From Terriglobia bacterium (GTDB lineage Bacteria > Acidobacteriota > Terriglobia > UBA7540): DNA of 64,000 bases. The position numbers were made by a program, and so were the translations under genes. The notes under the pieces are model-generated. The model saw nothing but the letters and a program-made list of their open reading frames with translations. It was not told where the DNA came from and ran no database searches. The stretch lies in the NCBI GenBank assembly GCA_035712365.1, contig DASTAW010000003.1:1-64000 (forward strand). Direction: 5' to 3'. Below, one piece after another: positions 26,779-35,966 of the stretch; positions within the stretch are counted from its first letter, which is position 1; each line of letters opens with the position of its first letter.

Positions 26779-27795
26779 ATGAAATCGATTCAAAATCCAT
26801 TGACGAAGATCGTTCGCAAATTCAGCAGCCAGACGGTCGGCGTGCTCGGCGACTTCCTGCTGGACGAACTCCTTCGCGGAGAGGCCACACGTATTTCGCC
26901 GGAAGCGCCGGTTCCCGTTGTGCTGATGAACGGCCATTCCGAGCCGCAACGTTTCCCCGGTGGTGCGGGCAATGTGGCCATCAATATTCGGGCCCTGGGT
27001 GGTCGCTCCATCCCTTTCGGAGCCATTGGAATGGATGAAAGCGGCGACCGGCTTTGCAAGGAACTGAAGGCCCGGGGCGTGGCGTCCGGGACCCTGGTTC
27101 GGGAGCCCGGCCGCATCACCCCGCGCAAGGTCCGGATTGTTGCTCATCAGCATCAGTTGCTAAGGCTTGACTTTGAAAAGCCCGCTCCCATCTCGCCCAG
27201 AACTTCCGCGCGAATGGACCGCAGTTTCACCCGATGGGCGCCCAAATTGAATGCGCTGATCATTTCTGACTATCGAAAAGGTTCGGTTGACACGGAGTTG
27301 TGCAGTCAGGTTTTGTCTGTTGCACGCCAGCAGCGAATCCCAGTGTTTGTCGATCCGAAGCCCGACCACCCTGAAATTTGCCGCCACGCCACAGCCGTCA
27401 CGCCGAACTTGCACGAAGCAGAGCTGATGGCGGGCCAATCCATGCGCGACCACGCCAGCCTGGAAGCGGGCGGCCGCCGCCTGTTGGCTGAGCTTGACTG
27501 TGCCTATCTCTTGATCACTCGCGGAGCTGAGGGCATGACACTCTTCGAAAAAGGCGGCGCAGTCCACGACATCAGAAGCGAGGCCCGGCCCGTCTACGAC
27601 GTCACCGGCGCGGGTGACACTGTGCTCGCGGTCCTTGCTCTGGCTTTCAGTTCGGGAGCACGCATGACGGACGCCGCCAGGCTTGCCAACATCGCAGCCG
27701 GGCGCGTGGTCCTGAAGTTTGGAACGGCAGAAATCAGGCCGAAGGAGCTCTTGATGGCCATCAACGACGGAGGTTACGGAACGGGCGGCAGCTAA
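26779..27795 (+). CDS. PfkB-family kinase, D-glycero-beta-D-manno-heptose-7-phosphate kinase type
   Basis: 338 residues from the ATG at 26779; a start at 26752 is possible. VGVLGDFLLDEL.RGEATRISPEAPVPV is the N-terminus of RfaE/HldE kinase domains, FPGGAGNVAINI the sugar-binding loop, and DVTGAGDTV the PfkB motif with the catalytic Asp. The nucleotidyltransferase half of bifunctional HldE is missing, so adenylylation must be done by a separate HldC-like protein. It makes the 1,7-bisphosphate in ADP-heptose synthesis, fitting the divergent GT9 gene. Confidence 0.85.
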   Translation: MKSIQNPLTKIVRKFSSQTVGVLGDFLLDELLRGEATRISPEAPVPVVLMNGHSEPQRFPGGAGNVAINIRALGGRSIPFGAIGMDESGDRLCKELKARGVASGTLVREPGRITPRKVRIVAHQHQLLRLDFEKPAPISPRTSARMDRSFTRWAPKLNALIISDYRKGSVDTELCSQVLSVARQQRIPVFVDPKPDHPEICRHATAVTPNLHEAELMAGQSMRDHASLEAGGRRLLAELDCAYLLITRGAEGMTLFEKGGAVHDIRSEARPVYDVTGAGDTVLAVLALAFSSGARMTDAARLANIAAGRVVLKFGTAEIRPKELLMAINDGGYGTGGS

Positions 27796-28205
27796 TAAGG
27801 AGAGTAGGCAAGCCCTTTTGACTTCCGATCGACGAGCAAGGCCAGCGCCGGAGTTCGATTGTTGATGGTGACGATCACAATAGCGACCGCGTTCCCTTTT
27901 GATTCGGCCCCGACGATCTTAAACTCGCGGACCTTTCCGTAGTCACCCTGGGGTCCCCAGTCGTGCAGAAATTCATCATAGGTGTAGTCGGGCGCCGGCT
28001 GCCACAAACTATAGGCTTCTTTGTAATTCCCGTTCTGGAGCTGCGTCAGGAAATTCGCCACCGCGCGCTTCTCCGGCAGGTTGTGGAATGCAAAGAATCC
28101 GATAACTCCCGCAACCACAATAATAATCACCACCAGGGGCCAATACTTGCGAATTCCGGTCTTGGGTTTGGGAGCTTCCGAATCAAAGAGCATCGCTGTC
28201 ACCAC
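27792..28205 (-). CDS. Single-pass membrane protein of unknown function
   Basis: 137 residues. A cytoplasmic basic N-terminus (KPKTGIRKYWP) leads into one helix (about 23-42, LVVIIIVVAGVIGFFAF). The external part, KRAVANFLTQLQNGNYKEAYSLW, resembles the start of small DUF4878/DUF4864-like folds of the NTF2 type, followed by beta strands. The start is GTG 28205 or ATG 28193. It overlaps the end of the heptose kinase gene by 4 nt on the other strand. Confidence 0.55.
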   Translation of the reverse strand: MVTAMLFDSEAPKPKTGIRKYWPLVVIIIVVAGVIGFFAFHNLPEKRAVANFLTQLQNGNYKEAYSLWQPAPDYTYDEFLHDWGPQGDYGKVREFKIVGAESKGNAVAIVIVTINNRTPALALLVDRKSKGLAYSPY

Positions 28206-28394
28206 CTGTCACGGGCAAAACACGGCGAGAGCGTGTTTCCCGCGCGAAAATCTTCCGCTGCCCGTAAACACAGACACCGGAAACACTCTTTATGTTCCCA
28301 AAAAGCCTGAACATAAAAACTATCACATTGTTTACGATGCACAAAAGGTCCGCGGCGATCGTCGCGGGCGAACTAGAACACTTGCCCTCCCGAA

Positions 28395-29153
28395 TCACTG
28401 TGCCGTCCAGCCACCGTCAATCAGAATGTCGGTGCCGGTGATAAAGCCCGCAGCATCAGAGCAGAGGAAAACCGCCAGCGGCCCGATCTCCTCCACCTTG
28501 CCCCATCGGCCCACTGGAATCTTCGAGGTAAACTCCGCATTACGCGCGGGGTCCTGCATCAGAACGGTATTCATCTCCGTTGCAAAAGGGCCGGGACTGA
28601 TGGCGTTGGCAGTGACGCCATAAGGCGCCAGTTCAAGCGCCAGCGCCTTCGTCATCCCCAGCAGCCCGAATTTGCTTGTGCAATAGGCCGTGCGGTGTGC
28701 GAGAGCGACGTGCGCCATGGTGGACGCGATGTTGACGACGCGCCCGAATTTCTTTTTCATCATCCCCGGCACAAACACGCGGCTGCAGAGGAAAGCACTG
28801 TCCAGGTTTGTCTGCATCACGCGATGCCACTCGTCAAGCGAGAACTCGTGCAACGGCTTGCGCAGGTTGATGCCGGCATTGTTGATCAGGATGTCGGGGG
28901 CGCCGGCCGCGTCACTCACCTGCCCGGCCATTCTGGTGACTTCTGCTTCTTCGCGGAGGTCCGCGACAAACGCATGGGCTTTGCCGCCCCGGCCTTCAAT
29001 CTCTGCCTTAACTTTCTCCAGCAACTCTCCGCTTCTGGCCACCAGGGCAACCGTCGCTCCGGCTTCCGCCAGCGCCATCGCCATCTGCTTCCCCAATCCT
29101 CTGCTCGCGCCCGTGACCACGGCCACCCGGCCATCCAACGAATGATTTTGCAT
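28395..29153 (-). CDS. SDR-family oxidoreductase (FabG/gluconate 5-dehydrogenase-like)
   Basis: 252 residues. Classical short-chain dehydrogenase: TGASRGLG cofactor motif (residues 14-21), DILINNAGIN, catalytic Ser in NIASTMA, and Y-x3-K in AYCTSK. The basic-residue pattern after the glycine motif (VARS) suggests NADP(H). GAGGAG lies 6 nt before the ATG. The substrate cannot be fixed from sequence; sugar-acid or 3-oxoacyl reductases are the closest guesses. Confidence 0.85.
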   Translation of the reverse strand: MQNHSLDGRVAVVTGASRGLGKQMAMALAEAGATVALVARSGELLEKVKAEIEGRGGKAHAFVADLREEAEVTRMAGQVSDAAGAPDILINNAGINLRKPLHEFSLDEWHRVMQTNLDSAFLCSRVFVPGMMKKKFGRVVNIASTMAHVALAHRTAYCTSKFGLLGMTKALALELAPYGVTANAISPGPFATEMNTVLMQDPARNAEFTSKIPVGRWGKVEEIGPLAVFLCSDAAGFITGTDILIDGGWTAQ

Positions 29154-29292
29154 TGCATTCTCCTCGGAGAATTATAAACGGCGAGAGCGACAAGACCGCG
29201 GGTGCGGTAGCTGGTTCACTGACTGGCGGAGGTTCACCGGCCAATCCCTTCCACTCTGCGGCCCAGACAGATCATACGCTTCTTAGGCCAGC

Positions 29293-29544
29293 CTAACGGC
29301 CTTTTTGATCCTCGACTTCCGGTTCAACATCCGGCGCCTGGCGCAGGAAGCGCATCAATCCGCGGCCGGTTGCCGATCCCGCCCGCCGCTTGAAGAACTC
29401 GGCGGCCGTTTCGATCACTCCAACCTTTTCGGCCACGGCCACGGCGATCCACTGATTGAGAGACACGCCGTCCTCTTTGGCCAGCCGCTCGGCCGCTCGC
29501 TTCACTGAAAGCGGAAGTTTTAAGGGATACGTTGCCTTGCTCAT
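29293..29544 (-). CDS. HicB/CopG-like antitoxin paired with PIN toxin
   Basis: 83 residues. YPLKLPLSVKRAAERLAKEDGVSLNQWIAVAVAEKV is a ribbon-helix-helix domain as in HicB-type and CopG-type antitoxins; the C-terminus (FFKRRAGSATGRGLMRFL) would wrap the toxin. Its ATG overlaps the stop of the upstream PIN gene by 4 nt (ATGA), showing translational coupling. The toxin-first order is less usual than antitoxin-first. It probably represses the pair through the palindrome upstream. Confidence 0.8.
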   Translation of the reverse strand: MSKATYPLKLPLSVKRAAERLAKEDGVSLNQWIAVAVAEKVGVIETAAEFFKRRAGSATGRGLMRFLRQAPDVEPEVEDQKGR

Positions 29545-29975
29545 CGCCTTACCTTTCTTAGCAGATCCGCCGGACAAAGGATAGGAACCTTGAACCGGTC
29601 GCCAGCCAGAGCGAAATGTTTGAGGTTGTAAGTCACCAAAGCGTCCGCCCAGCCGTTGATCGCCGTTTCGAGCACCATCTCGTCGCTCGGATCCCGCACC
29701 TGCGGGCGCCACCGAAAATGCGTTTCAACGGGCTCGATCAGCGCTGCCAGTTCGGCCAGGAAATCGTCGATGGCTTCGATCGCTAGCCCGTGAGCCAGCC
29801 GCTGTTCAGGGCGCTTCAGGGCGTCCTCATATTCCAGAAACAGCGGGGGCGTGGCGAGGAGAACCAACTCCCGGCGTGCCAGCAGGCGCAACACCTGGTT
29901 GGCGGCGCCGCGCCGGGTGCGGAGTGCTGCAACAATCACGGAGGTGTCCACTACCACGCGCCGCAACATTGACAT
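29541..29975 (-). CDS. PIN-domain toxin, putative endoribonuclease
   Basis: 144 residues from the ATG at 29975; GTG 29990 and ATG 29969 are alternatives, none with a strong ribosome site. VVVDTSVIVAAL carries the first metal-binding Asp; EYEDAL, RDPSDEMVLETAI and ADALVTYNLKHF carry the other acidic residues of the PIN nuclease. It belongs to the 'putative toxin-antitoxin system toxin component, PIN family' group. It is coupled with the antitoxin gene that begins within its stop codon. Confidence 0.82.
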   Translation of the reverse strand: MSMLRRVVVDTSVIVAALRTRRGAANQVLRLLARRELVLLATPPLFLEYEDALKRPEQRLAHGLAIEAIDDFLAELAALIEPVETHFRWRPQVRDPSDEMVLETAINGWADALVTYNLKHFALAGDRFKVPILCPADLLRKVRR

Positions 29976-29990
29976 CCCATAATATATCAC

Positions 29991-30009
29991 ATGTCATGAG
30001 AGATGACAT
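29991..30009. promoter_or_regulatory. Inverted repeat upstream of the PIN toxin-antitoxin genes
   Basis: ATGTCAT-GAGAG-ATGACAT: perfect 7-bp arms with a 5-nt centre, 16 nt upstream of the toxin ATG. An extended -10 (TGATATATT, 29989-29981 on the reverse strand) abuts it, so binding here would block the promoter. It is the likely operator for autoregulation. Confidence 0.5.
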
Positions 30010-30330
30010 ACACCGCCGACTATGGCGGCGGGACGCGCGCGCCGCGGTTCGAAACGCAGATTCTTCGGCCGAAAATCGGCCTCAGAATGACAGCTCGCCC
30101 AGCGCAGGTGGCTACTCCCATTGCCAAGTACCCGATCCATGGCTTTGGCGAATGGCGCAATGGCCGTCGCAAATGTGGTTGAGTTTCTTCTGTTGTGGAA
30201 TGCGGGCGAGTCCAGGCGAGAACAGTAACCGCTATTCGTGCCGCAAGGCCACCATCGGGTCCACTTCGGCCGTCCGCGTCCGTAGCGGCTTTACGCCGCC
30301 AATTCCAGATGTGGCGCGGTAAACGCGCCG
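30010..30330. other. Gap between PIN operon and ADOP permease
   Basis: No intact gene. 30010-30230 shows nothing recognisable. The right third holds the 3' relic of another permease gene and a palindromic repeat, both listed separately. Confidence 0.5.
30234..30290 (-). pseudogene. 3' relic of a second ADOP permease gene
   Basis: On the reverse strand this encodes [19 protein letters not shown] followed by TAG. The intact permease next door ends [16 protein letters not shown], also with TAG. The relic is therefore the last 17-19 codons of a related permease, in the same orientation, about 90 nt downstream of the intact stop. The rest of that gene has been lost. Confidence 0.65.
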
Positions 30331-30334
30331 CTAC
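30282..30334. repeat. Short palindromic intergenic element, GTAGCGGC...GCCGCTAC
   Basis: Begins GTAGCGGC (30282) and ends GCCGCTAC (30334), 8-bp terminal inverted repeats, 53 nt long. It shares its termini with the element at 5899-5960. Its right end includes the stop codon of the intact permease gene. Confidence 0.5.
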
Positions 30335-32958
30335 TCGTGCCGCAGCGCCACCATCGGGTCGACTTTTGTGGCGCGGCGGGCAGGGATATAACAGGCCACG
30401 AGCGCCACGGCGATCAGGATCACCGAGACCGCAACGAAGGTGAGCGGGTCGGTGGGCTTGACGCCATAGAGCAGGCTCGATAGGAAGCGCGTCACCGCCA
30501 GCGCCCCGGCAACACCAATCGCCACGCCGATCAGCGCCAGTCTGAGCCCTTGCCCGATGATCATCCGAAGAACATCATTCTTCTTCGCTCCCAGCGCCAT
30601 GCGGATGCCAATTTCGTGCGTGCGTTGAGTGACCGAATAGGAAATCACCCCATACATGCCGACCGCGGCAAGGAGCAAGGCCATACACGCGAAGCCGGCC
30701 AGGAGCAGCGCGACGACCCGCTGAGGCGCGAGTGTCTCCGAGGCGAGTTCTCGCATTGGCATCACGTAACCAATCGATTGATCCTTATCCACCGTCCAGA
30801 TCTTGCTTTCGGCGGCTTTTGCCAAATCAAGCGGGTTGGAAACTGTGCGGATAGCAAAACAAATAATCCGGACTGGACTTTGAGAAAATGGCAGATAGAT
30901 TGCCGAGGTTTCCCCGGATGTGATGCCCCGCTGGTGCACATCGCCAACCACCCCCACAATTTCGGTGGACTTCTTGAGGCCCTGGACGATAATTCGATTG
31001 CCGACTGGATCGGCGTTTGGCGATAGGCGGCGTGCCAAACTTTGGCTGATGACGGCCACGGGAGGCGCAGCCTGGCTGTCCTGGTTTGTAAAGAAGCGGC
31101 CTCTGACCAGCGGAATTTCCATAGCGCGGAAATAGCCTGGTGTTACCGAACTCCACTGGGCCACGGGTCGCTGATCCTCTGGAGTTGGCTGCCCCTTCAA
31201 TGAAACGGAACGCCTGCCTTCCCATCCACTCAGCGGAAGAAAGGTAACCGACCCCGCCGCCCTCACGCCGGGAAGCGATCTGATGCCCTCTAAGGCTTGA
31301 TCGCTAAACGCGATCTGTTGAGCGTCCGTCTTGTACTTGTAGTTTGGCAGAAGAACACGCATGGTCAGGACATGATCTGGGTTGAAGCCCAGATTCCCCC
31401 TAAGCAGGTCGACAAGGCTTTTGAGAGCGAGCCCGGCGGCCACGAGCAATCCTAGCGAAAGTGCAATTTCCGAAATCACCAAGCCGTTGCGAAAGCGCAA
31501 GCGTTGGGCGCTACCCGCCATGGAGCGGCCGGACTCCTTGAGCGCCTCGTTAATGTTCGCGCCGCCCCCCTGCAGCGCGGGAATCAGTCCAAAGACCAGG
31601 CCCACGAGCAACGAAACGCCCAAAGAGAATCCCAGCACCCGGCCGTCAATCGGAATCCTTTCAAGGTGTGGAATGTTGATGTTGAAAATATTGGGGGGAA
31701 ACATTGCCACCGATGCTTGCCCGCCCCACAGAGCCAGAGGCACGCCCAACGTCCCACCGCAGAGCCCCAACAGAACGCTCTCCGCAAGAAATTGCCTGAC
31801 CAGCCGTGAGCGGCCGACTCCAAGGGCCACACGGACTGAGATTTCTTTCTGGCGGCCCGCCGTTTTTGCAAGAAGCAAATTGGCAACGTTCACGCAGGCG
31901 ATTAGCAGGACCACTCCAACTGCGCACAAAAGTACCAGCAGAGCGGGACGAATGTCGCCGCTGATCATCTGGCGCAGGCTGATCAGGTTTGTGGCGTCTT
32001 GGTCTTTGTTGGTCTTTGGGTACTCAAGGGCCAGGCGGCCGGCGATGGTGTTCATTTCCGTCTGAGCCTGCTGGATCGTAACGCCGGGCTTCAACCGGGC
32101 CATCACCCGAAGATAACGGTACCCGCGGTCGTTGGCAGCCTCAGGCGGCACCGTCAATGGGGTCCACAATTCTGTGAACGTGGGATACTGGAAGTCTGGC
32201 GGCATAATTCCAACAACCGTGTAAGGCTCGCCGTTTAATGTAATTGACTTGCCTATCAGATTTCGGTCGCCGCCGAAGCGACTCTGCCAAAAGGAATAAC
32301 TCAGGACGGTCACGTGGTCCTTGCCGGGCTGGTCTTCCGCCGGCAGGAAAGTTCGCCCCAAGAGCGGTTGCACGCCAAGCACGTGAAAATACTCCGGAGA
32401 AAATGCGTACGCGATAATGAGCGCGGGATCTCCCTCACCAGTCAGCGTGTACTCGGCTTCGGTGGACGCCGCCATGCTCTGGAAGACGTGATTTTCGGAG
32501 TGCCAATCGACGAAATCGGGAGGCGAAACCTGATCGGTGTCGAAGCCTCGCGATTTGTTGTAGCTCCAAACGGTCACAAGGCGATCAGCATTTTTGTACG
32601 GTAGCGGGCGCAAGAGCACGGCATTCACCACGCTGAAAATCGCTGTGTTCGCGCCGATGCCGAGCGCAAGGGTGATAACCGCGACCGCCGTGAAGCCGGG
32701 ATTGCGGCGAAGCTGCCGCAGACCGTAGCGCAGGTCCCGGATCAGAGTTTCAATGAATCGTGCGGCACCTACGTCGCGGCATTCCTCTTTCACCTGGTCG
32801 AGGCCTCCGAACTCGACCCGGGCGTGGCGGCGCGCTTCTTCCGGAACCATGCCCGCGGCCACGAGGTCGGCAATCCTCTGCTCGAGATGGAAGCGAAGCT
32901 CGGCGTCGAGATGGCTCTCGGTGAGCTTTCTGCGGAAAAACCGTTGATACCAGCGCAT
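30331..32958 (-). CDS. ABC transporter permease of the ADOP type (MacB-like, double FtsX)
   Basis: 875 residues. An N-terminal cytoplasmic segment ([43 protein letters not shown]) is the hallmark of acidobacterial duplicated orphan permeases. It is followed by [46 protein letters not shown] and two MacB periplasmic/FtsX units with four helices each; the protein ends [10 protein letters not shown]. No ATPase gene is adjacent, as is usual for this class. Its role is unknown: export or envelope sensing has been suggested for MacB relatives. It has its own promoter at about 33150. Confidence 0.93.
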   Translation of the reverse strand: MRWYQRFFRRKLTESHLDAELRFHLEQRIADLVAAGMVPEEARRHARVEFGGLDQVKEECRDVGAARFIETLIRDLRYGLRQLRRNPGFTAVAVITLALGIGANTAIFSVVNAVLLRPLPYKNADRLVTVWSYNKSRGFDTDQVSPPDFVDWHSENHVFQSMAASTEAEYTLTGEGDPALIIAYAFSPEYFHVLGVQPLLGRTFLPAEDQPGKDHVTVLSYSFWQSRFGGDRNLIGKSITLNGEPYTVVGIMPPDFQYPTFTELWTPLTVPPEAANDRGYRYLRVMARLKPGVTIQQAQTEMNTIAGRLALEYPKTNKDQDATNLISLRQMISGDIRPALLVLLCAVGVVLLIACVNVANLLLAKTAGRQKEISVRVALGVGRSRLVRQFLAESVLLGLCGGTLGVPLALWGGQASVAMFPPNIFNINIPHLERIPIDGRVLGFSLGVSLLVGLVFGLIPALQGGGANINEALKESGRSMAGSAQRLRFRNGLVISEIALSLGLLVAAGLALKSLVDLLRGNLGFNPDHVLTMRVLLPNYKYKTDAQQIAFSDQALEGIRSLPGVRAAGSVTFLPLSGWEGRRSVSLKGQPTPEDQRPVAQWSSVTPGYFRAMEIPLVRGRFFTNQDSQAAPPVAVISQSLARRLSPNADPVGNRIIVQGLKKSTEIVGVVGDVHQRGITSGETSAIYLPFSQSPVRIICFAIRTVSNPLDLAKAAESKIWTVDKDQSIGYVMPMRELASETLAPQRVVALLLAGFACMALLLAAVGMYGVISYSVTQRTHEIGIRMALGAKKNDVLRMIIGQGLRLALIGVAIGVAGALAVTRFLSSLLYGVKPTDPLTFVAVSVILIAVALVACYIPARRATKVDPMVALRHE

Positions 32959-33116
32959 GGATTAAGCCTTCAGCTTTCAGCAGTCGGCCGTCAGCAAGAA
33001 CGGAAATGGGAAGTAGGAAATAGGGTTGCCGCGACTTGCTACTCCCATTTTTCAACTTCCGACTTCGGCCGCATGTCCGGTACTCATCACTTACCACTAA
33101 CCACTGCTCTTCAATA

Positions 33117-33159
33117 ATACCTAGAATACCTACATATACCTCCGGTGGGTCAATGTCAA
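33117..33159 (-). promoter_or_regulatory. Promoter of the ADOP permease with three ATACCT repeats
   Basis: On the reverse strand TTGACA (33159-33154), a 17-nt spacer and TATGTA (33136-33131). On the plus strand ATACCT occurs at 33117-33122, 33126-33131 and 33136-33141, i.e. every 9-10 nt over the -10 and start region. Helically phased short repeats in a core promoter suggest a repressor site. ADOP genes are often paired with PadR regulators, though none is in this window. Confidence 0.5.
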
Positions 33160-33268
33160 GCGGCTTTTAGCGGGAGGAGAGGAGCAGCGCGGTTCGCACG
33201 GTGTAGTCGGAGTATGAAAACCGGTACGGCTCTGCGACCTCTGTTGGTTAAAAGCTCTAACACGGAGG

Positions 33269-33296
33269 ACACAGAGGGCCTCTCTGTCCTCTGTGT
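33269..33296. repeat. Intergenic inverted repeat ACACAGAGG/CCTCTGTGT
   Basis: 9-bp perfect arms around GCCTCTCTGT, within a stretch of related CACGGAGG/CACAGAG units (33261-33330). Such motif clusters are frequent non-coding repeats in GC-rich soil bacteria. No function seen. Confidence 0.45.
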
Positions 33297-33456
33297 TGAA
33301 GGTCTTCATGGCGCAGAGAGCACAGAGAAGGACGAACCACACGCCAGTCGCCGAGTAGTCGCGGCCGAACGAAAAGCCGCAGCCTTTAAGGACAAGGCTG
33401 CGCTACCCGGCCAAGGGGCGGCAGGAAGAAGCAGATTCCTCTCCTGCGCGACGGGA

Positions 33457-34611
33457 TCAGAATGACGCCGGAGGCGGCTGCGGCTTGAAGTCGCGGTTGA
33501 GGCGGAAGAGGTCGAGGTTGTGGCGGGTTGCGCCGCTGGTGGCAAGCTCGGCCATGATTTCACCCACCACGCTGCAAAACTTGAATCCGTGGCCTGAGAA
33601 TCCGGCGGCGATGAACACGCGGTCGGACTCCGGATGCGCGTCCAAAATGAAATGCTCGTCCGGCGTGTTGGTAAACAGGCAGACCTTCAGGGCAAGCGTG
33701 GGACCGTTCGCTTGCGGGAAGTAGCGGAGAATGCCTTCGCGCAGCACCGCTTCGTCTTCCGGGTGGCACTCGCGGTCCATCGAGTCGGGGTCCACTCTTT
33801 CATTCCGGTGATGATATCGCCCGATCTTGAATCCCGGAAAGTCGTGCACAGGGAACCCATAGAAATGGCCTTCAGGGCTTTGCAGATTGAAAATCGGGAA
33901 TGCGCCGAGCTGGAAGATTTCCGGACGGAGCGGGCGGGTCCAGATCAGCACCTGCCTTTCCGGCTGGAGAACTTTGCTGAGGGAGGGCATCAGTTTCGAC
34001 GCCCAGGCGCCCGCAGACACGATCAGCCGGCCGGCGGAATAAGTCGCGGTCTCCGTGCGGACGATGACGAAATCCGGACGAACCTCCCAGCCCACGACGG
34101 GCTCGCGGCCATGGACCTCCGCTCCTAGATCGAGCGCGAGGTGCGTGTAGAGCGAGATGGCGCGCTCAGAGAGAACGAATCCGCTGTCAGGCGAATAGAC
34201 GCCGACCATGTCCTTTGAGAGGCGAACGCCCGGAAAGCGTTCCTGCAGATTGGCGGCGTCCAGCACTTCGTGGCGAAGAGAATGCTCCTCGCACGCCGCC
34301 AGCGATCCCTGAACGATCCGGCCGTTCTCAGGGCCGGCATCGATGCCGCCCGTCACAAACAGGATCCTTTCGCCGGTAATGTTTTCAAGGTGGCGCCACA
34401 GTTCGTAAGCGCGAAAAAGCAGCGGAACGTAAGCGGGATGTTCGTAATACGCCAGGCGAATAATGCGCGTGAGGCCGTGCGAGGAGCCCATGTCGTGCAG
34501 AAGATTGTGCTTTTCGAGTCCCAGCACTTTGAGGCCGCGCCGCGCAAGCTGATAAGCCGTGGCGCTGCCCATGCCTCCCATGCCGGCGACGATGGCGTCG
34601 AAATGCTCCAT
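33457..34611 (-). CDS. FAD-dependent amine oxidase, monomeric sarcosine/N-methyltryptophan oxidase type
   Basis: 384 residues, matching the SoxA/SolA length. FDAIVAGMGGMGSATAYQLARRG is the FAD Rossmann motif; SSHGLTRIIRLAYYEHPAYVPL is the family's FAD-contact stretch; Cys311 in KVCLFTNTPDEHFILD is the covalent 8alpha-cysteinyl-FAD residue. It should oxidise a secondary amino acid such as sarcosine with release of H2O2. AGGAG precedes the ATG at 34611. It lies 100 nt downstream of the MFS gene in the same direction, so the transporter may supply its substrate. Confidence 0.87.
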   Translation of the reverse strand: MEHFDAIVAGMGGMGSATAYQLARRGLKVLGLEKHNLLHDMGSSHGLTRIIRLAYYEHPAYVPLLFRAYELWRHLENITGERILFVTGGIDAGPENGRIVQGSLAACEEHSLRHEVLDAANLQERFPGVRLSKDMVGVYSPDSGFVLSERAISLYTHLALDLGAEVHGREPVVGWEVRPDFVIVRTETATYSAGRLIVSAGAWASKLMPSLSKVLQPERQVLIWTRPLRPEIFQLGAFPIFNLQSPEGHFYGFPVHDFPGFKIGRYHHRNERVDPDSMDRECHPEDEAVLREGILRYFPQANGPTLALKVCLFTNTPDEHFILDAHPESDRVFIAAGFSGHGFKFCSVVGEIMAELATSGATRHNLDLFRLNRDFKPQPPPASF

Positions 34612-34712
34612 TCAGCATCTCCTGCTGAAAACCACTCTCTTCGAATCGGCAGTCCGCTACCTGCCTCAGACCGGCTCTCCAGAGCGCCACACCTACAACC
34701 GGGCACTCACGG

Positions 34713-35966
34713 CTACGCTTCCGTATAAACTTTGCCTGCCAGCAATGTTTTAACACTCGCGAGCCCTTTGGACCCTGCCGCGAGCAGACAGAAAGCAGCC
34801 AGAACGGGACAGATACCCGCGATCAGGATTGCCGGGCCAAAATGTTTCTGCGGCCCAAGAAGCCATCCCGTGACAATAGGCGCCAGGACGCCGCCCAGCA
34901 CCGAAACTGTGTTCAGGAATCCGACCGCCCGACCCACCAGATGTTTCGGTGAGGCGTGCTGCACAATCGCCCAGTAGGTGGAATTCCCAATGCCTGTGGC
35001 GCACAACGAAAACGTCAGGACAGGAAGCGACCATTCGCGGCCTGTCACCAGCAACAGCAGAATGGCCCCTGTGCCGATATACCCGAGCACAACAAACCAC
35101 AACCTGGCGCGAAAGACGCTGATGACGGCTGCCAGTCTGTCCGCCAACTTGCCCGCCACGATATTCACCAGGGCCATGATCAGGAGCGCGGTGGAAAGCA
35201 CGCGCCCCATTCCAAGCGTTGAGAATCCTCGCGAGATCACCAGGTAACTCGGCACCCAGGTCAGCACAAAATACCAGTAGTAAGAAGCCAGCAGCGTGGC
35301 CAGCGCCATGGCCCAGAAGGTGCCGTTGCGCAGCAGCATGTTCCACGTCCAGGGCCTGGGCCCGGACGGCTCATCGGCTTCCCTTGCCGCCCGACGCTCA
35401 GCGCGGCTGCCGTCACGCGGAGCGGCTGCCAGCCAGCAGGGCACCCACGCCAGCGCTCCCAGTCCGGTGATGGCAAACATCATCCGCCAGCCGAACCTGT
35501 CGATCAGGATGGTTCCGACCAGCACGCCCAGCGCAGGCCCGATGTTCTGGCCGGCAATATAGATTGAGGTCGGCATCCCCTGTTCCTCGCCGGAAAAGCT
35601 GCTGCGGATGAAAGCAACGCTGGCCAGCGGAGCAACCGATTCGGCCACGCCCAGCGCCATGCGCATGCCAATCACGTCGCCGGGCCCTCGGCTGAGGGCA
35701 ATGGCAGCGGAGGCGAGCGACCAGAACAAAAAAGAGAGCGTGTAGGACCAGCGGATGCCAAAACGGTCTACCAGCATCCCGGACGGGATCTGAAACGCGG
35801 CATAGGTCCAGAAAAAGGCTGAGAGCAGAACGCCCATGCTTTCCGGGTTGATCCGGAAGTCCTTCATCATGTCCGGGGCCGCAATGCTGAGGTTGCCGCG
35901 ATCGACGTAGTTGATCATGATGGCGACAAACACGAGGGCAAGAAGAAGCCAGCGGCAACGGTTCAT
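34713..35966 (-). CDS. MFS transporter, anion:cation symporter (sugar-acid) type
   Basis: 417 residues with 12 predicted helices. NYVDRGNLSIAAPDMMKDF and GVLLSAFFWTYAAFQIPSGMLVDRFG are typical of the ACS group (glucarate, galactonate, hexuronate carriers). A cytoplasmic central loop (PRDGSRAERRAAREADEPSG) separates the halves. GGCGGAAG precedes the ATG. Divergent from the fuconolactonase-like gene, suggesting import of a sugar acid or lactone; downstream lies the sarcosine-oxidase-like gene. Confidence 0.85.
   Translation of the reverse strand: MNRCRWLLLALVFVAIMINYVDRGNLSIAAPDMMKDFRINPESMGVLLSAFFWTYAAFQIPSGMLVDRFGIRWSYTLSFLFWSLASAAIALSRGPGDVIGMRMALGVAESVAPLASVAFIRSSFSGEEQGMPTSIYIAGQNIGPALGVLVGTILIDRFGWRMMFAITGLGALAWVPCWLAAAPRDGSRAERRAAREADEPSGPRPWTWNMLLRNGTFWAMALATLLASYYWYFVLTWVPSYLVISRGFSTLGMGRVLSTALLIMALVNIVAGKLADRLAAVISVFRARLWFVVLGYIGTGAILLLLVTGREWSLPVLTFSLCATGIGNSTYWAIVQHASPKHLVGRAVGFLNTVSVLGGVLAPIVTGWLLGPQKHFGPAILIAGICPVLAAFCLLAAGSKGLASVKTLLAGKVYTEA

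Larger units (their letters stand above)
32959..33456. other. Intergenic gap, about 500 nt
   Basis: No gene. It holds the permease promoter with ATACCT repeats (33117-33159) and an inverted repeat of the common 'ACACAGAGG' type (33269-33296). The rest shows nothing. Confidence 0.5.
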
